A DNA stretch of 13,823 nt from Aquificota bacterium (GTDB taxonomy: Bacteria > Aquificota > Aquificia > Aquificales > Aquificaceae), in contig JAADEK010000075.1 of the NCBI GenBank assembly GCA_013153455.1, forward strand, positions 1-13,823, read 5' to 3'. This document shows positions 13,161-13,823 of the stretch, one piece after another (the first letter of the stretch is position 1; the number at the start of each line of letters is the position of its first letter). The notes under the pieces were generated by a model that made no database searches, was not told the origin of the DNA, and worked only from the letters and a program-made list of their open reading frames with translations. The position numbers and the translations under genes are program-made.

Positions 13161-13823
13161 GCCCTGTTTTTGGGCTTTGAATACCCTTTCCGCTTCCGTT
13201 ATGAGGCTTTTCATCTCAAGCTCTCGGAGTTTTTCCTTGAGGGCTGGGAGGTCTGGCTCCCTGATTTGTAGCTCTTGGTGCGTTAGCTTTAGTTCCGCGT
13301 CCGTGTAGAGTTTGACGAGTTTGTATGACATCTCAAGCTCTTCCTTGCTCGCTCGGGGGAACTTTCTTGAGAATTCTTCCCATCTTTTTAGTATTTCCTC
13401 AACGCTCCCGTAGGTTTTCAGTATTGAGAGTGCGGTTTTTTTGCCTACACCTTTTAGTCCGGGTATGTTGTCAACTTTGTCTCCCACGAGTGCGAGGTAG
13501 TCCGCGAGCTTCTCGGGCGGGACGCCGAATTTTTCCTCTACTTTTTTGGGTGTGAATACCTCGCCCGTCATTGGGTTTACTACGATTACCCTTTGTGAGA
13601 CAAGTTGGAGGAGGTCCTTGTCGGGTGTGTATATCTTTATGTAGAAGTCTTTTTTTTGGAATTCTTGAGAGATTCCGGCTATTATGTCGTCCGCTTCATA
13701 CCCGGGTTTTTCAAGCGTCGGTATGCCCGAGAGTTTCAAAAGCTCCTTTATGACCGGTATTTGAACCTTAAGGGGGTCCGGGGCTTTGGGTCTTTGTTTC
13801 TTGTATTGGGTGTAGATTTTTTC
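13149..13823 (-). CDS. Stand-alone 5'-3' exonuclease / flap nuclease (partial at its 5' end)
   Basis: The frame stays open to the window edge, so the N-terminus is missing; 224 residues are visible. They match the 5' nuclease domain of DNA polymerase I: IPVIKELLKLSGIP, GYEADD and TPDKDLLQLV (metal-binding acids), GDKVDNIPG, and the helix-three-turn-helix GLKGVGKKTALSIL that grips the duplex. The protein stops after this domain instead of continuing into a polymerase, giving about 280-290 residues in full by comparison with the family; separate 5' nuclease and polymerase genes are known in Aquifex. It would remove RNA primers and flaps. The C-terminus is KQGSLF; QGSLF resembles the sliding-clamp-binding pentapeptide QL(S/D)LF. 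It converges on nfo with a 12-base overlap. Confidence 0.93.
   Translation of the reverse strand, partial: EKIYTQYKKQRPKAPDPLKVQIPVIKELLKLSGIPTLEKPGYEADDIIAGISQEFQKKDFYIKIYTPDKDLLQLVSQRVIVVNPMTGEVFTPKKVEEKFGVPPEKLADYLALVGDKVDNIPGLKGVGKKTALSILKTYGSVEEILKRWEEFSRKFPRASKEELEMSYKLVKLYTDAELKLTHQELQIREPDLPALKEKLRELEMKSLITEAERVFKAQKQGSLF

Noticed and set aside
13160..13176. AGCCC/GGGCT hairpin right after the nfo stop as a terminator.
   Set aside because: Five pairs followed by only three T residues, inside the conserved end of the 5' nuclease gene; too weak to call.
1..13823. Search for CRISPR repeats, insertion sequences, integrase or attachment sites next to tRNA-Gln.
   Set aside because: No regularly spaced repeats, no transposase or integrase, and no copy of the tRNA 3' end elsewhere in the window.

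Overview
The window looks like chromosomal DNA of a deep-branching thermophilic bacterium, most probably an Aquificota (Aquificaceae-like) relative. This is inference from: base composition near 50% G+C by eye; heavy use of AGG/AGA and ATA codons; very tight gene packing with overlapping ends; a stand-alone 5' nuclease instead of one fused to DNA polymerase I; and charged, thermophile-style proteins. I saw no insertion sequence, prophage, CRISPR array or rRNA. No gene-free stretch exceeds about 130 bases.

Left arm (1-5515, plus strand): four overlapping genes that read as one operon for making and exporting a surface polysaccharide. They are a multi-pass membrane protein cut by the window edge, a periplasmic BcsB-like protein with an N-terminal SPOR-like domain, a small outer-membrane beta-barrel, and a processive family 2 glycosyltransferase carrying an N-terminal MshEN-like cyclic-di-GMP sensor. 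Together they resemble a compact relative of the Bcs (cellulose) and Nfr systems.

Middle (5495-9502): on the minus strand, an unrecognised small gene with an SSB-like acidic C-terminal tip feeds by overlap into hslU (unfoldase of the HslUV protease), which converges with and overlaps the glycosyltransferase. Divergent from these is a plus-strand unit of tRNA-Gln(UUG), prs (PRPP synthetase) starting only 10 bases after the tRNA CCA end, and a small zinc-ribbon protein. The zinc-ribbon gene overlaps the tail of gpsA (glycerol-3-phosphate dehydrogenase) coming from the other side.

Right arm (9503-13823): a KamA-family radical SAM gene whose substrate pocket differs from true lysine 2,3-aminomutase, an unrecognised helical protein, an NrnA-like DHH phosphoesterase translationally coupled to endonuclease IV (nfo), and, converging on nfo, a stand-alone 5'-3' nuclease whose last five residues look like a sliding-clamp-binding motif. 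The last three form a nucleic-acid turnover and repair cluster.

A window-wide signal cuts across all genes: the palindromes GTAC, GGCC and CTAG appear to be absent, and TCGA and GATC each occur once, both inside the tRNA. Synonymous codons switch to avoid them. This suggests strong selection by past or present restriction enzymes, or a comparable word-avoidance pressure.
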